From assembly GCF_007993935.1 (NCBI RefSeq), contig NZ_VITY01000020.1, positions 62,001 to 126,000 of the forward strand: a stretch of DNA of 64,000 bases. The letters run 5' to 3'. The position numbers and the translations under genes are program-made. The notes below the pieces were generated by a model, which did not search any database, had not been told where the DNA came from, and saw only the letters and a program-made list of their open reading frames with translations. Each line of letters starts with the position of its first letter. The stretch's first letter is position 1. The stretch is from Bradyrhizobium macuxiense. GTDB taxonomy: Bacteria > Pseudomonadota > Alphaproteobacteria > Rhizobiales > Xanthobacteraceae. This document shows, in pieces, positions 33,022-41,927 of this stretch.

Positions 33022-33924
33022 ATGACGCATCTTGTGCACGCAATCGGGCACTTAAAGATCAACACAACCGTCACCGAAGCCGCCGTAAGGGAAGCAACCG
33101 AAATACTGGGGCTCCACGTCACCCATTCTGACGAAAAACAGGTCTGGTTGAGCTCGAACGGACGCGCTGCGGAGTTGGTCTTGTTACGCGCCAACGAAAA
33201 CTCAACGCATACGATCGGATTGGAGGCGCTGACACGCGATGCCGTGCGGGAAGCAGCATCGAGGGTCGAAGCGGCTGGATGCCGAATCCTCTCAAGCGAG
33301 CCGAGCCTTGACTGTATGGCCGCTGGCGTCACCTTTGCCACCCCAGATGGGTTGCGGTTCGAGATTCACACGCCGGTTCGCGATGTTATCTACAACAGGC
33401 GCCATGCGACGACAGGGGTTGGCGCCAGCCGCATGGATCACATCAACATCATTTCGCCGGATCCGGTGGCGACCCGCGCTCAGCTCGAAGTCATCGGCGG
33501 CCTAAGGCTCTCGGAGCGAATGGTGAACGAGAGTCTGAGCTGGATGTACGGTGGCAATCGTCAGCATCACATTCTCGGGCTGGTGAAGGGAAAGGTTGGC
33601 CTTCATCACTATTCGTTTGAGTTCCTCGAATTCAACCAATACCTGCGGCTCGGGGATACCTTGGATCGCTTCGACAAGCAGATGCTCTGGGGACCGGGGC
33701 GCCATCGCCCGGGCGACAACACATATGCCTACTACACGGACCCCAGCGGAGCGATGGTCGAATGCTCGGGCAGTATGGCCCTGATCGCGGATGATGCCGC
33801 GTTCACGCCCAACGTGATCACCAACCTGGCACGGCCGGGCAACGTCCGTGACATGAACGTCTGGGGGACACCTGCGCCGCTCGAATGGCGCGAGTTTCAT
33901 TTTCCTTTTGCCTCAATCGATTGA
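33022..33924 (+). CDS. Type I (VOC-fold) extradiol dioxygenase
   Basis: A 300-residue two-domain extradiol dioxygenase. The C-terminal catalytic domain has the 2-His-1-carboxylate ligands: His140 (RMDHINI), His195 or His196 (GLHHYSFEF) and Glu247 (AMVECSG). The N-terminal domain (residues 1-120) is the non-catalytic VOC repeat. It should cleave a catechol meta to the hydroxyls with Fe(II). A GGGAG site precedes ATG 33022. It heads a plus-strand set with an alpha/beta hydrolase and an Ldh2-type dehydrogenase and is preceded by palindrome K. The MhpA-like hydroxylase at 16.5-18.1 kb could supply its substrate (inference). Confidence 0.88.
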   Translation: MTHLVHAIGHLKINTTVTEAAVREATEILGLHVTHSDEKQVWLSSNGRAAELVLLRANENSTHTIGLEALTRDAVREAASRVEAAGCRILSSEPSLDCMAAGVTFATPDGLRFEIHTPVRDVIYNRRHATTGVGASRMDHINIISPDPVATRAQLEVIGGLRLSERMVNESLSWMYGGNRQHHILGLVKGKVGLHHYSFEFLEFNQYLRLGDTLDRFDKQMLWGPGRHRPGDNTYAYYTDPSGAMVECSGSMALIADDAAFTPNVITNLARPGNVRDMNVWGTPAPLEWREFHFPFASID

Positions 33925-33995
33925 GCAGCAGCCCAATCCCGCCTTCCCAAGTCGTAGCCCAACTACGGTCTCGTAATTAAGCAAGGTACCCGCTC

Positions 33996-34877
33996 ATGCT
34001 GGAAAAGCTTTCGTTCTATTCGGATGGTCTGAAGTTATCGGCGGTCCTCCACATCCCGGAGAGCAGGAAGCCGGGTCAGCGACTTCCGGCTTTTATCGTT
34101 CTGCATGGTTTTGTGGGATCGAAGGACGAGTCGCATGCGGAAATTCAAGCGCGCATGCTCGAGCAGATGGGCTATGCGGCACTGCGTTTCGACTTTCGAT
34201 GCTGCGGAGAAAGCGAAGGTGAGCGAGCGCAAGTCCGCTGCTTCGACCAGGTCGCGGATACCAAGAATGCGCTGACTTTTCTGGCCACGCGCGAGGAGAT
34301 CGATCCCGAACGCATCGGTGTTGTTGGCCATAGCTTTGGCGCGGCGGTCGCGGTGTACACCGCTGGCGTGGACAGCCGCTTCGCCTGCGTTATTTCGTCC
34401 TGCGGCTGGGGCGATGGCGAACGCAAGTTCCGGGGGCAGCACCCTACGCCTGACGCTTGGGAAAAGTTTGCGGGGCTTCTCGATAGCGGACGCAAACACA
34501 AGCGAGAGACAGGCGAGAGTATGTGGATTTCCCGCTTCGATGCGGTTCCGATTCCCGAGGCGCTGCGCAAGAACCTTTCTCCGAAAGCGATCATGGAAAT
34601 TCCAGTAGAGACTGCATGGAGTATGTACAACTTCCGCGCCGATGACGTCGTCGCCAACATCGCACCGCGTCCGATCCTGTTTCTCCACACGGCCAACGAT
34701 GTCATCACTCCAACTGAGCAATCGATCCGCATGTTTGAGAAAGCCGGTAATCCGGCCGAACTCGTTCTGATTACCGGTACATCTCATTTTCCTCTCGCGG
34801 AGAAAGATGCGCCGCGAACAAAGTCCATCATCAAGGGATGGCTCGAAAAATTCTTCCCGTCTCCGCTGGGAGCCTAG
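33996..34877 (+). CDS. Alpha/beta hydrolase, possible meta-cleavage product hydrolase
   Basis: A 293-residue alpha/beta hydrolase. FIVLHGFVGSKDESH supplies the oxyanion hole near 35-45, GVVGHSFGAAVA near 108-118 the nucleophile elbow, FLHTANDVITPTEQ near 232 the acid, and GTSHFPLAEK near 265 the histidine. The overall form is that of dipeptidyl-peptidase/acyl-hydrolase-like enzymes rather than classical MhpC. Directly after an extradiol dioxygenase it may hydrolyse the ring-cleavage product, but other esters are possible. It ends 1 base before the next gene. Confidence 0.8.
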   Translation: MLEKLSFYSDGLKLSAVLHIPESRKPGQRLPAFIVLHGFVGSKDESHAEIQARMLEQMGYAALRFDFRCCGESEGERAQVRCFDQVADTKNALTFLATREEIDPERIGVVGHSFGAAVAVYTAGVDSRFACVISSCGWGDGERKFRGQHPTPDAWEKFAGLLDSGRKHKRETGESMWISRFDAVPIPEALRKNLSPKAIMEIPVETAWSMYNFRADDVVANIAPRPILFLHTANDVITPTEQSIRMFEKAGNPAELVLITGTSHFPLAEKDAPRTKSIIKGWLEKFFPSPLGA

Positions 34878-34878
34878 G

Positions 34879-35937
34879 ATGGGCGCGGCGTCCTCGACCA
34901 AGAAGAATATCGCACACTCGGACTTGCTTGCATTCGCCGCCGCGCTCCTCAAGGCCGGTGGTTTTGCGGCGCATCAGGCAGACCAGACGGCTGAAATCCT
35001 GGTCTGGGCCAATTTGCGCGGCATCGACTCACATGGAGTTCTGCGCATCCCGCGTTATGTCGAAATGGTGGAGCTCGGCCTGATCAATCCATCCGCAGAG
35101 ATCTCCGAGGTAACCTCCAAGGGAGCAATGTGCGTGGTCGACGCGGATTGTTCTCCCGGCGCAGTAGCGATGAACTACGCTACGCGGATGGCCCTGCTCC
35201 GGGCGGATGATCACGGCCTTGGCTGGTGCTCCGTGCGCGGGATGACCCATGCAGGAGCCATTGGTTTCTATGCCGAAAGGATCGCCAAACAGGGCCGCGT
35301 TGCAATCGTCATGACGGCATCGAAGCCGCTAATGGTTTATTTCGGCTCCAGAGCTGAAGGCGTGTCGACCAATCCGCTCGCGATCGCAGCCCCCACCCTC
35401 GATCCCAACCGCCCTCTTCTCCTTGATATGTCGACCGCAGCGGTCGCACTCGGAAAGATTATGGCCGCCAAGGACGCCGGCGTCGCCATTCCACCGGGCT
35501 GGGGGGTCGATCAGACTGGACAGGAAACGACAGATCCAGCGAAGGTCAAGGCTGTTCTACCCATGGCCGGTCCGAAGGGTTCGGGCCTGTCACTCATGAT
35601 CGAGGTCCTTGCCAGCGTATTATCCGGCAATCCGCTCGTCGCCGCGGCCCTGAACCGGGGTGGCGATCCTGGAGCAAACGGATTGGTTGTCGCGCTCGAT
35701 CCGACAGCCTTCTGCTCCGACACTTCGTTCGCGGGGAGCGTTAGCGAGCTGTGCGAGGCGATCAAGAAGCTGCCCCCGGCGGTCGACACTGAAGGACTTT
35801 ATCTTCCAGGCGAACGAGGCTTTAACGAGATGGAACGCCGACTGCGTTCGGGAATTCCGGTACCCGCAGGAACCCTATCCAGGTTGGCGGCGCTTGCTTC
35901 AAAGCTCGGCATAAGCGTTGCGCAAGCGCTCCAATAG
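34879..35937 (+). CDS. Ldh2/malate-lactate dehydrogenase family oxidoreductase
   Basis: A 352-residue NAD(P)-dependent dehydrogenase of the YlbC/YiaK (Ldh2) family, which reduces 2-oxo acids or ketimines to hydroxy or amino acids. The characteristic motif RGIDSHGVLRIPRYVEM near residues 48-64 contains the catalytic His; AIVMTASKPLMVYFGSRAEGVSTNP and MAGPKGSGLSLMIEVLASVLSG are further family blocks. The ATG at 34879 is 1 base beyond the hydrolase stop, so the two are coupled. It may recycle the 2-oxo acid released by meta-cleavage hydrolysis (inference). Confidence 0.85.
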   Translation: MGAASSTKKNIAHSDLLAFAAALLKAGGFAAHQADQTAEILVWANLRGIDSHGVLRIPRYVEMVELGLINPSAEISEVTSKGAMCVVDADCSPGAVAMNYATRMALLRADDHGLGWCSVRGMTHAGAIGFYAERIAKQGRVAIVMTASKPLMVYFGSRAEGVSTNPLAIAAPTLDPNRPLLLDMSTAAVALGKIMAAKDAGVAIPPGWGVDQTGQETTDPAKVKAVLPMAGPKGSGLSLMIEVLASVLSGNPLVAAALNRGGDPGANGLVVALDPTAFCSDTSFAGSVSELCEAIKKLPPAVDTEGLYLPGERGFNEMERRLRSGIPVPAGTLSRLAALASKLGISVAQALQ

Positions 35938-36276
35938 TCGGTGGCAGCCTGCCCGCGTGCGCCCATCGGCATACGCGTTTCGACTGCGTTTGACGATTTT
36001 GCTCCCCCGAGCCGCTCGAAGAGCGTTACACTGGCCTGTTGGCCTGCAATTCGGTGAGCCCGTCGCGCTCCGTTACGATTGCGGCGGGCCGACCTAAATG
36101 CTGACAATACCCCCGGTCGTGGCGATTGCGCCGACCAAGATGTGAAGATGGCTCCGCTATCGCGGAGCGGGCCTAGAAATCCCTTGAGACTTGTCGGACC
36201 AATTGCCATGCTTGGAGACGGCGGACGAGCACAATTGGAACCAGCCGCTAGATCGGAAGAGCTGAGCGCCGATCTC
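35938..36276. other. Intergenic between convergent genes, nothing recognised
   Basis: The 339 bases between the Ldh2-type gene (plus) and the thiolase gene (minus) show no gene-like frame and no strong terminator hairpin. Confidence 0.4.
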
Positions 36277-37461
36277 TCAGCCAGCACGTTCGTAAAGCGT
36301 GACGACGCAGGCGCCGCCGAGACCGAGATTGTGCTGTAGTCCGATCCGGGCGTCCTCGACCTGCGTCGCCTCGGCAGTGCCACGCAGTTGCCTAGTGAGC
36401 TCGTAACATTGGGCCAGTCCAGTCGCCCCAAGAGGATGTCCCTTTGAAAGTAGCCCTCCGGAGGGGTTTGTCACGCACTTGCCGCCGTACGTATTGTCGC
36501 CATCCACGATGAACCGCTCCGCATCGCCTTCGGGGCACAGCCCGAGTGCTTCGTAGCTGATCAGCTCATTATGGGCGAAGCAGTCGTGCAGCTCGACGAC
36601 GTCGACGTCGTTGGGTGCGATGCTCGCGCGTTCGTATACGTTGCAGGCGGCCGCCTTGGTCATGTCGTATCCAACCAACTTCATCATGTCTTGTGACGCA
36701 AAAGTTGATGGCGTATCGGTGGTCATGGATTGTGCGCGAATGCTGACGTCCATGCGCAGTCCGTGACGCAACGCGTACTGCTCGGAGACAAGTATCGCGG
36801 CCGCGGCACCGCATGTTGGCGGGCAGGCCATCAGGCGGGTCATCACCCCGGGCCAGATCATCATATCGCCCATGACGTCCTCGAAGGTGAGTTCCTTTCG
36901 AAACAGCGCGAGCGGATTGTTTTTGGCGTGCCGGCTTGCTTTGGCCCGGACCTTGGCGAATGTTTCCAAAGACGTGCCGTATTTCTTCATGTGACTAAGG
37001 CCGGCGCCGCCGAAATAGCGCAGGGCAATCGGTACGCCGGGCGCCTCGACCAATTTGTCGGCCAAGGCGTCAAACTCTTCGAATGGGCTCGGCCGATCCG
37101 TGAAGACTGCGCCCAGGGCGCCAGGTTTCATCTGCTCAAACCCGAGCGCCAGAATACAATCTGCGGCGCCGCTTTCCACCGCCTGGCGCGCAAGGTAAAG
37201 CGCCGTCGAGCCGGTCGAGCAATTGTTGTTGACGTTGATGACCGGGATTCCGGTCATCCCGACAGGATACACTGCGCGCTGACCTGCCGTGGAGTCGCCG
37301 TATACGTAGCCCACATATGCCTGCTGGACAGCGCCGTAGTCGAGATTGGCATCACCAAGAGCGCGGCGCGTCGCCTCGGCTCCCATCGTCGTATAAGGGT
37401 CGCTCGCGCCTGGTTTAGCGAAGGGAATCATTCCAACGCCGGCTACGTAGACTTTTGACAT
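36277..37461 (-). CDS. SCP-x-type thiolase
   Basis: A 394-residue thiolase of the sterol-carrier-protein-x/lipid-transfer branch. The acyl-accepting cysteine is in NVNNNCSTGSTALYLARQ near residue 82; DVVELHDCFAHNELISYEALGL near 285 and GGLLSKGHPLGATGLAQ near 345 hold the other active-site residues. It would thiolyse a 3-oxoacyl-CoA or form one. A GGAGG site precedes ATG 37461. It is on the minus strand, 409 bases downstream of the flavin reductase gene, and is not obviously part of a neighbouring operon. Confidence 0.88.
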   Translation of the reverse strand: MSKVYVAGVGMIPFAKPGASDPYTTMGAEATRRALGDANLDYGAVQQAYVGYVYGDSTAGQRAVYPVGMTGIPVINVNNNCSTGSTALYLARQAVESGAADCILALGFEQMKPGALGAVFTDRPSPFEEFDALADKLVEAPGVPIALRYFGGAGLSHMKKYGTSLETFAKVRAKASRHAKNNPLALFRKELTFEDVMGDMMIWPGVMTRLMACPPTCGAAAAILVSEQYALRHGLRMDVSIRAQSMTTDTPSTFASQDMMKLVGYDMTKAAACNVYERASIAPNDVDVVELHDCFAHNELISYEALGLCPEGDAERFIVDGDNTYGGKCVTNPSGGLLSKGHPLGATGLAQCYELTRQLRGTAEATQVEDARIGLQHNLGLGGACVVTLYERAG

Positions 37462-37870
37462 CGCATTCCTCCAGTGAATCCAGCTTGTTCGACAATGAGA
37501 TCCCGAGCTCGGTCGTCGCGCCTCAACTCAACACTATCGATTTAGGGGCCCGGTGCGGCGGCTTGGCCTGCCGACGCTCCCCAAGCGCAGGATCAGACGC
37601 CTGCCCTCATATTGCGTCCAGCCAACGCTCTTAGCGGCCGTCCGACACATGCCGCGTAATCTTGCCAGCACCCGTAGCATCGCCATACAGCGACGTGTGG
37701 CACCGTGTGACCTTGCAGGTTACGCATTGAGCGATATGACGCCGCGTGCCGTGGCACGTTGGCAGGAATTCGAGCGATCGCCCTGGCTCCAACGGCGCTG
37801 ACCCATCCCCTAGCTGGCACGCGAAACGCATTCGCGTGCACTAGCTCGATCAGCTCAAAACCCGCAGCTG
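37462..37870. other. Intergenic, nothing recognised
   Basis: The 409 bases between the thiolase and flavin reductase genes contain short frames on both strands but nothing family-like, and no TTTCGAAA site. Confidence 0.4.
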
Positions 37871-38383
37871 CTAGGTTGTCCCGACAGCCGCCGTGGTGTG
37901 AAGCTGGTGAAAGCGGCTCCCATGAAAAATCAGTGGGCTAAGCTCGGGATGCCGCGTGGCCGAGTGCACACGGAACAGCGCGATGACATGGTCACCTGCC
38001 TCAATTTCGCTGTGCAAGGAGCAATCGACCCATGCGGTGGCGTCCGATATGAGAACCGCGTCTTCCGACGTTGCGTCCCACTGAATGCCCTGGAAACGGT
38101 CGACACTCTTGCCTGCCAATTGACGTGCGACACGGTCGTGATCCTTGGCCAGAATACTAATTCCGACCCTGGGCGCCGTTCTCAAGGCTTGCCAGGTAGT
38201 CGACGCGTTCTGGATACAAACGGAGACAAGCGGCGGCCGCAACGACACTGGGACGAACGCACTGACCGTCATTCCAACGGGGTCGCCGTTCAATATCGCG
38301 CACACGGCGATTACTCCGCTAGCGAAAGATCCATAGAGATCCCGGAGTTCTCTATCATCCGTTATGAGAGGGAGAGAGAGCAC
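37871..38383 (-). CDS. Flavin reductase-like protein
   Basis: A 170-residue flavin reductase domain protein. After LRDLYGSFASGVIAVCA come the FMN-binding GDPVGMTVSAFVPVSLRPPLVSVCIQNASTTWQ (residues about 36-68) and GDHVIALFRVHSATRH. I start it at a GTG at 38383, preceded by AAGGAGG at ideal spacing; the longer frame is not family-like. Such proteins supply reduced FMN or FAD to two-component monooxygenases, and the LLM monooxygenase at 42.7-44.1 kb lacks an adjacent reductase, so the two could be partners. It follows the enolase-like gene by 162 bases on the same strand. Confidence 0.83.
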   Translation of the reverse strand: MLSLPLITDDRELRDLYGSFASGVIAVCAILNGDPVGMTVSAFVPVSLRPPLVSVCIQNASTTWQALRTAPRVGISILAKDHDRVARQLAGKSVDRFQGIQWDATSEDAVLISDATAWVDCSLHSEIEAGDHVIALFRVHSATRHPELSPLIFHGSRFHQLHTTAAVGTT

Positions 38384-38545
38384 GACGCCTCCTTGACTTG
38401 GCGAGTTATGGGACCAGCATAACCGGATCAAACATACAAGTGCCGACCCAGCATTGCCATTCCGCCCTATGGAACAGCCCGCACCGGCCACAACGCCTTC
38501 GTGACCGGTACGGCCTGCAGTGACACTGAGCTGAACAGGATTGAA

Positions 38546-39832
38546 TTATTTGGAGAATGCAAGCGCCGAGCGGCCCGCAAACGCCACCTTTGACCCGAGC
38601 GCCTCTTCGATCCGCAGACATTCATTCCATTTCGCCATCCGCTCGGACCGCGCAAATGAGCCTACCTTGATCTGACCGGCATCCAACCCGACAGCCAAGT
38701 GAGCCACCAGGGTGTCTTCCGTTTCGCCTGATCGCGCTGAAACAATCGTGCCGAGCCCGCCAGCCTTGGCCTTGGCCAAAGCCGCGAGCGTTTCGGATAT
38801 CGTGCCAGCTTGGTTGGGCTTGATCAGGGCGGCCGTCAGCGAACGGCGTTCAACGGCGGCGTCAATTCGGTCCGCATTGGTAACCAGAAAATCATCTCCA
38901 ATGATCTGGCACCGCGCTCCGACCAGTCGCGTTATTTCCGCAAATCCTGCGGCGTCGTCCTCCGCGACGGGATCCTCGATCGACACGATCGGATAGGCGT
39001 CGATCCAGCGGCAAAGTAGCGAGATCAATTCCGCAGCGTCCAGTTCACGCTGATCGAGCGCGAGCCGATACCGACCCGCAGTTGCGAATTGGTTCGCCGC
39101 GATGTCAAGTGAAATACCTACATTCGCACCGGGCTTGAGACCGGCCTGGTCGATCGCGCGCACCAGATATTCCAGCGCCTCTTCATTCGACAGAAAATTG
39201 GGCCAATAACCACCTTCGTCCGCGACGCCTTGGAGCTTACCTGCAGTTTTCATCGCTGCACCGGCTGCGCGATAGACTTCGGAGGTCCAATCGAGTGCTT
39301 CTGCAAACGAGCCTGCACCGAGTGGCATGATCATGAAGTCTTGGACATCAACGCGTCGGGACGCGTGTGCTCCTCCGCCGAATATCTGGATCTCAGGAAG
39401 CGGCAAGCGGACGTCCCGACCGGAACTCAGATGTTCCCATACGGCCTGTCCATTTGCGGATGCTCGAGCACTGAGTACAGCCATCGACACGGCGATGGTG
39501 GCGTTGCCTCCCAAGCGCGACTTGTTCGCTGTACCATCAAGAGTGATCAACGACTCATCGATCGCGGCTTGGTCGTTCGCATCACGATTGACCAGCACTG
39601 CGGCGATCAGTTCATTCACGGCGCCAACGGCCTTGCGCACATCGTGCCCACCGTGACGAGTGCCGCCGTCGCGCAGGTCGACGGCCTCACCGGATCCGGT
39701 CGATGCTCCGGCCGGAGCGATCCCACGACCGACGGCTCCGCACTGTAGCGCGACTTCAGCTTCGACAGTCGGCCGTCCCCGAGAATCCCATACCCGTCGA
39801 CCACGAACTGAGATTATTTTGGTGCCAGTCAA
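38546..39832 (-). CDS. Divergent enolase paralogue
   Basis: A 428-residue enolase-superfamily protein of true-enolase architecture. Retained: Glu206 in ADEGGYWPN, metal ligands Asp243, Glu286 and Asp313/314, the catalytic base Lys338 (IKPNQAGT), Lys389 (QIKVGS), and His156 (GGGAHA). Changed: the residue equivalent to yeast Glu168 is Asp165 (VQDFMI for QEFMI), and His373 is Ala366 (SARSGETED for SHRSGETED). The mobile loop reads AGASTGSGEA. It is therefore unlikely to be the housekeeping enolase. The start appears to be a TTG at 39832 that overlaps the kinase stop (TTGA), preceded by AGGAGG. Being coupled to an APH-fold kinase, it may dehydrate a phosphorylated hydroxy acid made by that kinase (inference). 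Confidence 0.85.
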   Translation of the reverse strand: MTGTKIISVRGRRVWDSRGRPTVEAEVALQCGAVGRGIAPAGASTGSGEAVDLRDGGTRHGGHDVRKAVGAVNELIAAVLVNRDANDQAAIDESLITLDGTANKSRLGGNATIAVSMAVLSARASANGQAVWEHLSSGRDVRLPLPEIQIFGGGAHASRRVDVQDFMIMPLGAGSFAEALDWTSEVYRAAGAAMKTAGKLQGVADEGGYWPNFLSNEEALEYLVRAIDQAGLKPGANVGISLDIAANQFATAGRYRLALDQRELDAAELISLLCRWIDAYPIVSIEDPVAEDDAAGFAEITRLVGARCQIIGDDFLVTNADRIDAAVERRSLTAALIKPNQAGTISETLAALAKAKAGGLGTIVSARSGETEDTLVAHLAVGLDAGQIKVGSFARSERMAKWNECLRIEEALGSKVAFAGRSALAFSK

Positions 39833-40857
39833 TGCTGCAACTCCTCCTGCCAAGCCATTCCTATCGTGGACAATCGTGCTGAGGGCTCGACGATGAACCG
39901 CTTCGCAAAACGCCTTACGCGGATTTTGTCATCCTCATTCGAAAGGTACTCAACAGGTGACTTTCCGTCGACCCTTGCGAGCAGCAGCGCCGGTAGCAGC
40001 CGTGAAACCCGTGCTTCGAGGCTTTCCTTAGGCTCCCAACCCACATTGTCGAAATAGTGCCGTGCGAGACAATCAAAGCAGGCGAGCAAACTTTCGTGCC
40101 GCAAGGGCACGATTAGGCATTTCAGCAACAGATGATTGAGACAGAATGCCAAGTCGAAGGCCGGCTCTCCGTACCAAGCGCACTCTGCATCGAGGAACAC
40201 CGGCCCTCGGTTGCCGACAAGGATGTTCTTTGGACTCACATCACCGTGCACCAGGGCCCGCTTGTTCTCCAGCACGCTTGCTGCGATCTCCAGCAGTGAT
40301 TGAGACACATCCTGGTTGACCTGTGCGGTCGCTTCCAGGTACGGCTCGATTCGTAGCGCCTTGAACACCTGGTCGTCATTGACGCGGCCTGTGAGTTCGC
40401 TCAAACCGGCTGTTGAGGCGTGAATCAATGCCAGCATTGACCCAACCTTGGATGCGAAGTCCGGCGAAACCCGTCCTGCCCAGAGCTCGTCTTTCCAGTT
40501 GGGATACTCAACTGGATGAAAATAGTTCATCGCCACGATCCCCGCTCGGGAGTCGCTTGCTATGACGGTTGGTGCGGCCCCCGGGACGATCCGTCCGGCC
40601 TCGATAAACCACTCGACCTCACTCCTGCTCCGTGAAGTCGGAGCTCGCCAGTCCTGGGCGACCCGCAACTTCTCCCGCGCGCGCTTGACGACGAAGATGC
40701 GGCCGTCGGTGGTGATCTTCCAGATATCGGAGGACACCCCTCCGGCTAGAGGGATGAACGTGGTCTGCTGAACGTTTTGTAGCAGCCGGTTGGCAACCAG
40801 AAAGTCCAGGATCGATTGTGCCGGATAGGCCGGCTCACGGTCGGCATCGACTACCAT
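39829..40857 (-). CDS. APH/choline-kinase-fold small-molecule kinase
   Basis: A 342-residue phosphotransferase of the aminoglycoside-phosphotransferase superfamily, somewhat like methylthioribose kinase. Lys58 (FVVKRAREK) fits the ATP-binding lysine. The catalytic loop is HGDVSPKNIL at 204-213 with Asp206 and Asn211, and the metal-binding Asp is 223 in VFLDAECAW. ATG at 40857 has AAGGAGG six bases upstream and is clearly the start. It lies between the hydroxyacid dehydrogenase and the enolase-like gene and overlaps the latter. A substrate such as a hydroxy acid (for example glycerate) is suggested by that pairing, not by the sequence. Confidence 0.82.
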   Translation of the reverse strand: MVVDADREPAYPAQSILDFLVANRLLQNVQQTTFIPLAGGVSSDIWKITTDGRIFVVKRAREKLRVAQDWRAPTSRSRSEVEWFIEAGRIVPGAAPTVIASDSRAGIVAMNYFHPVEYPNWKDELWAGRVSPDFASKVGSMLALIHASTAGLSELTGRVNDDQVFKALRIEPYLEATAQVNQDVSQSLLEIAASVLENKRALVHGDVSPKNILVGNRGPVFLDAECAWYGEPAFDLAFCLNHLLLKCLIVPLRHESLLACFDCLARHYFDNVGWEPKESLEARVSRLLPALLLARVDGKSPVEYLSNEDDKIRVRRFAKRFIVEPSARLSTIGMAWQEELQH

Positions 40858-40934
40858 TGCCTGCCTCCTTGACGAACAATCGTCGTCACGTCGAATAGCC
40901 ATGTCAGAGCCTTGAACCGACGCATTGTCACCAC

Positions 40935-41900
40935 TCAAGGCTTGTCCGCGTTCGGCCGATTGCACGCGTGAAGGGGTTTTTCTCCGCGCAGGACACGAAC
41001 CACTTCCTCGCATGCACGCGTGCGCAGCTCGATCAGCGAGACATCCGAGGAAAAGGCGACGTGCGGCGTCATGGTGACGTTGGGTAGCTCTCGGAGTTCA
41101 AGCGGGACCGCAGGTTCGTCTTCGAGGACGTCGAGCCCAGCGCCGCCAATCTGACCTGCCTGAAGTGCGGCAACCAACGCAGCGCTGCTCACGATTGCGC
41201 CCCGACTGACATTGATGAGCATGCTGTCGGGCCGCATCGACGCCAGCGTATCCGCGTTGAACAGATGGCGGGTGACTGCATTCAGCGGAGCGTGAACGAT
41301 GATGGCATCACTCAGCCGAACTAGTTCCGCTAAGCTGCACGATTCGACCGGCGGCTCGATATTGGCCGACGGGTCATACGCCAGCAGACGAACTCCCCAT
41401 CCCTCGAGCTTGGATGCGGTACGTCGCCCAATACGACCAAAGCCCAAAATTCCAACCGTTAGCGCGGAAAGGCGGCGAAGCCGCGCTTTACCCGGATCCC
41501 AGTGGCCCGCACGAACATCGGTGGCGAGGCCCACGATGCCCCTGGTCCATGCCAGCAGCATTCCGATGGCGTGATCGGAGACCTCCTCGACACAGTAGTC
41601 CGGTACATTGGTAACCCAGACGCCGGTCTGCGTCGCTGCAGCGACGTCGATATTGTCCAAGCCGACGCCGAGCCGTGCGACAATCTCGAGCCGAGGCGAG
41701 CTTTGGATCGCGGCAGAGGAAACCCGAGACCAGCACGTCAATACTGCGGACGGCTCAAGGTCGCGGACCAGACGTTCGACGTCCTCAGCCTTGGCCGGCG
41801 TGTCGGCGCCGGCGACAAGCCGATGCCCCGCCGCGGTCAGGATGGCCTCTTCAAGCTCAGTATCGGGCCACGCCCGATCCGTCATCAATACGGTCTTCAT
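40935..41900 (-). CDS. D-2-hydroxyacid dehydrogenase
   Basis: A 321-residue NAD-dependent D-isomer-specific 2-hydroxyacid dehydrogenase, resembling phosphoglycerate or hydroxypyruvate reductases of the C-terminal-binding-protein group. The substrate-domain motif ARLGVGLDNIDV is near 76, the nucleotide motif GILGFGRIGRRTASKL near 148, the catalytic Arg in NVSRGAIV near 228, the acid in DVLEDEPAVP near 257, and the catalytic His in TPHVAFSS near 280. It interconverts a 2-oxo acid and a D-2-hydroxy acid. It sits 27 bases after the aldolase gene and 77 before the kinase, in the same operon. Confidence 0.88.
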   Translation of the reverse strand: MKTVLMTDRAWPDTELEEAILTAAGHRLVAGADTPAKAEDVERLVRDLEPSAVLTCWSRVSSAAIQSSPRLEIVARLGVGLDNIDVAAATQTGVWVTNVPDYCVEEVSDHAIGMLLAWTRGIVGLATDVRAGHWDPGKARLRRLSALTVGILGFGRIGRRTASKLEGWGVRLLAYDPSANIEPPVESCSLAELVRLSDAIIVHAPLNAVTRHLFNADTLASMRPDSMLINVSRGAIVSSAALVAALQAGQIGGAGLDVLEDEPAVPLELRELPNVTMTPHVAFSSDVSLIELRTRACEEVVRVLRGEKPLHACNRPNADKP

Positions 41901-41927
41901 GTTTGCAATGTTCGAGAGCGGTTGAAG

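Noticed and set aside
34035..34952. 305-codon minus-strand open frame
   Set aside because: It is antisense to the alpha/beta hydrolase gene, which has a clear catalytic triad.
36896..36903. TTTCGAAA inside the thiolase gene
   Set aside because: It is within coding sequence, with non-AT flanks and not upstream of any start; probably chance.
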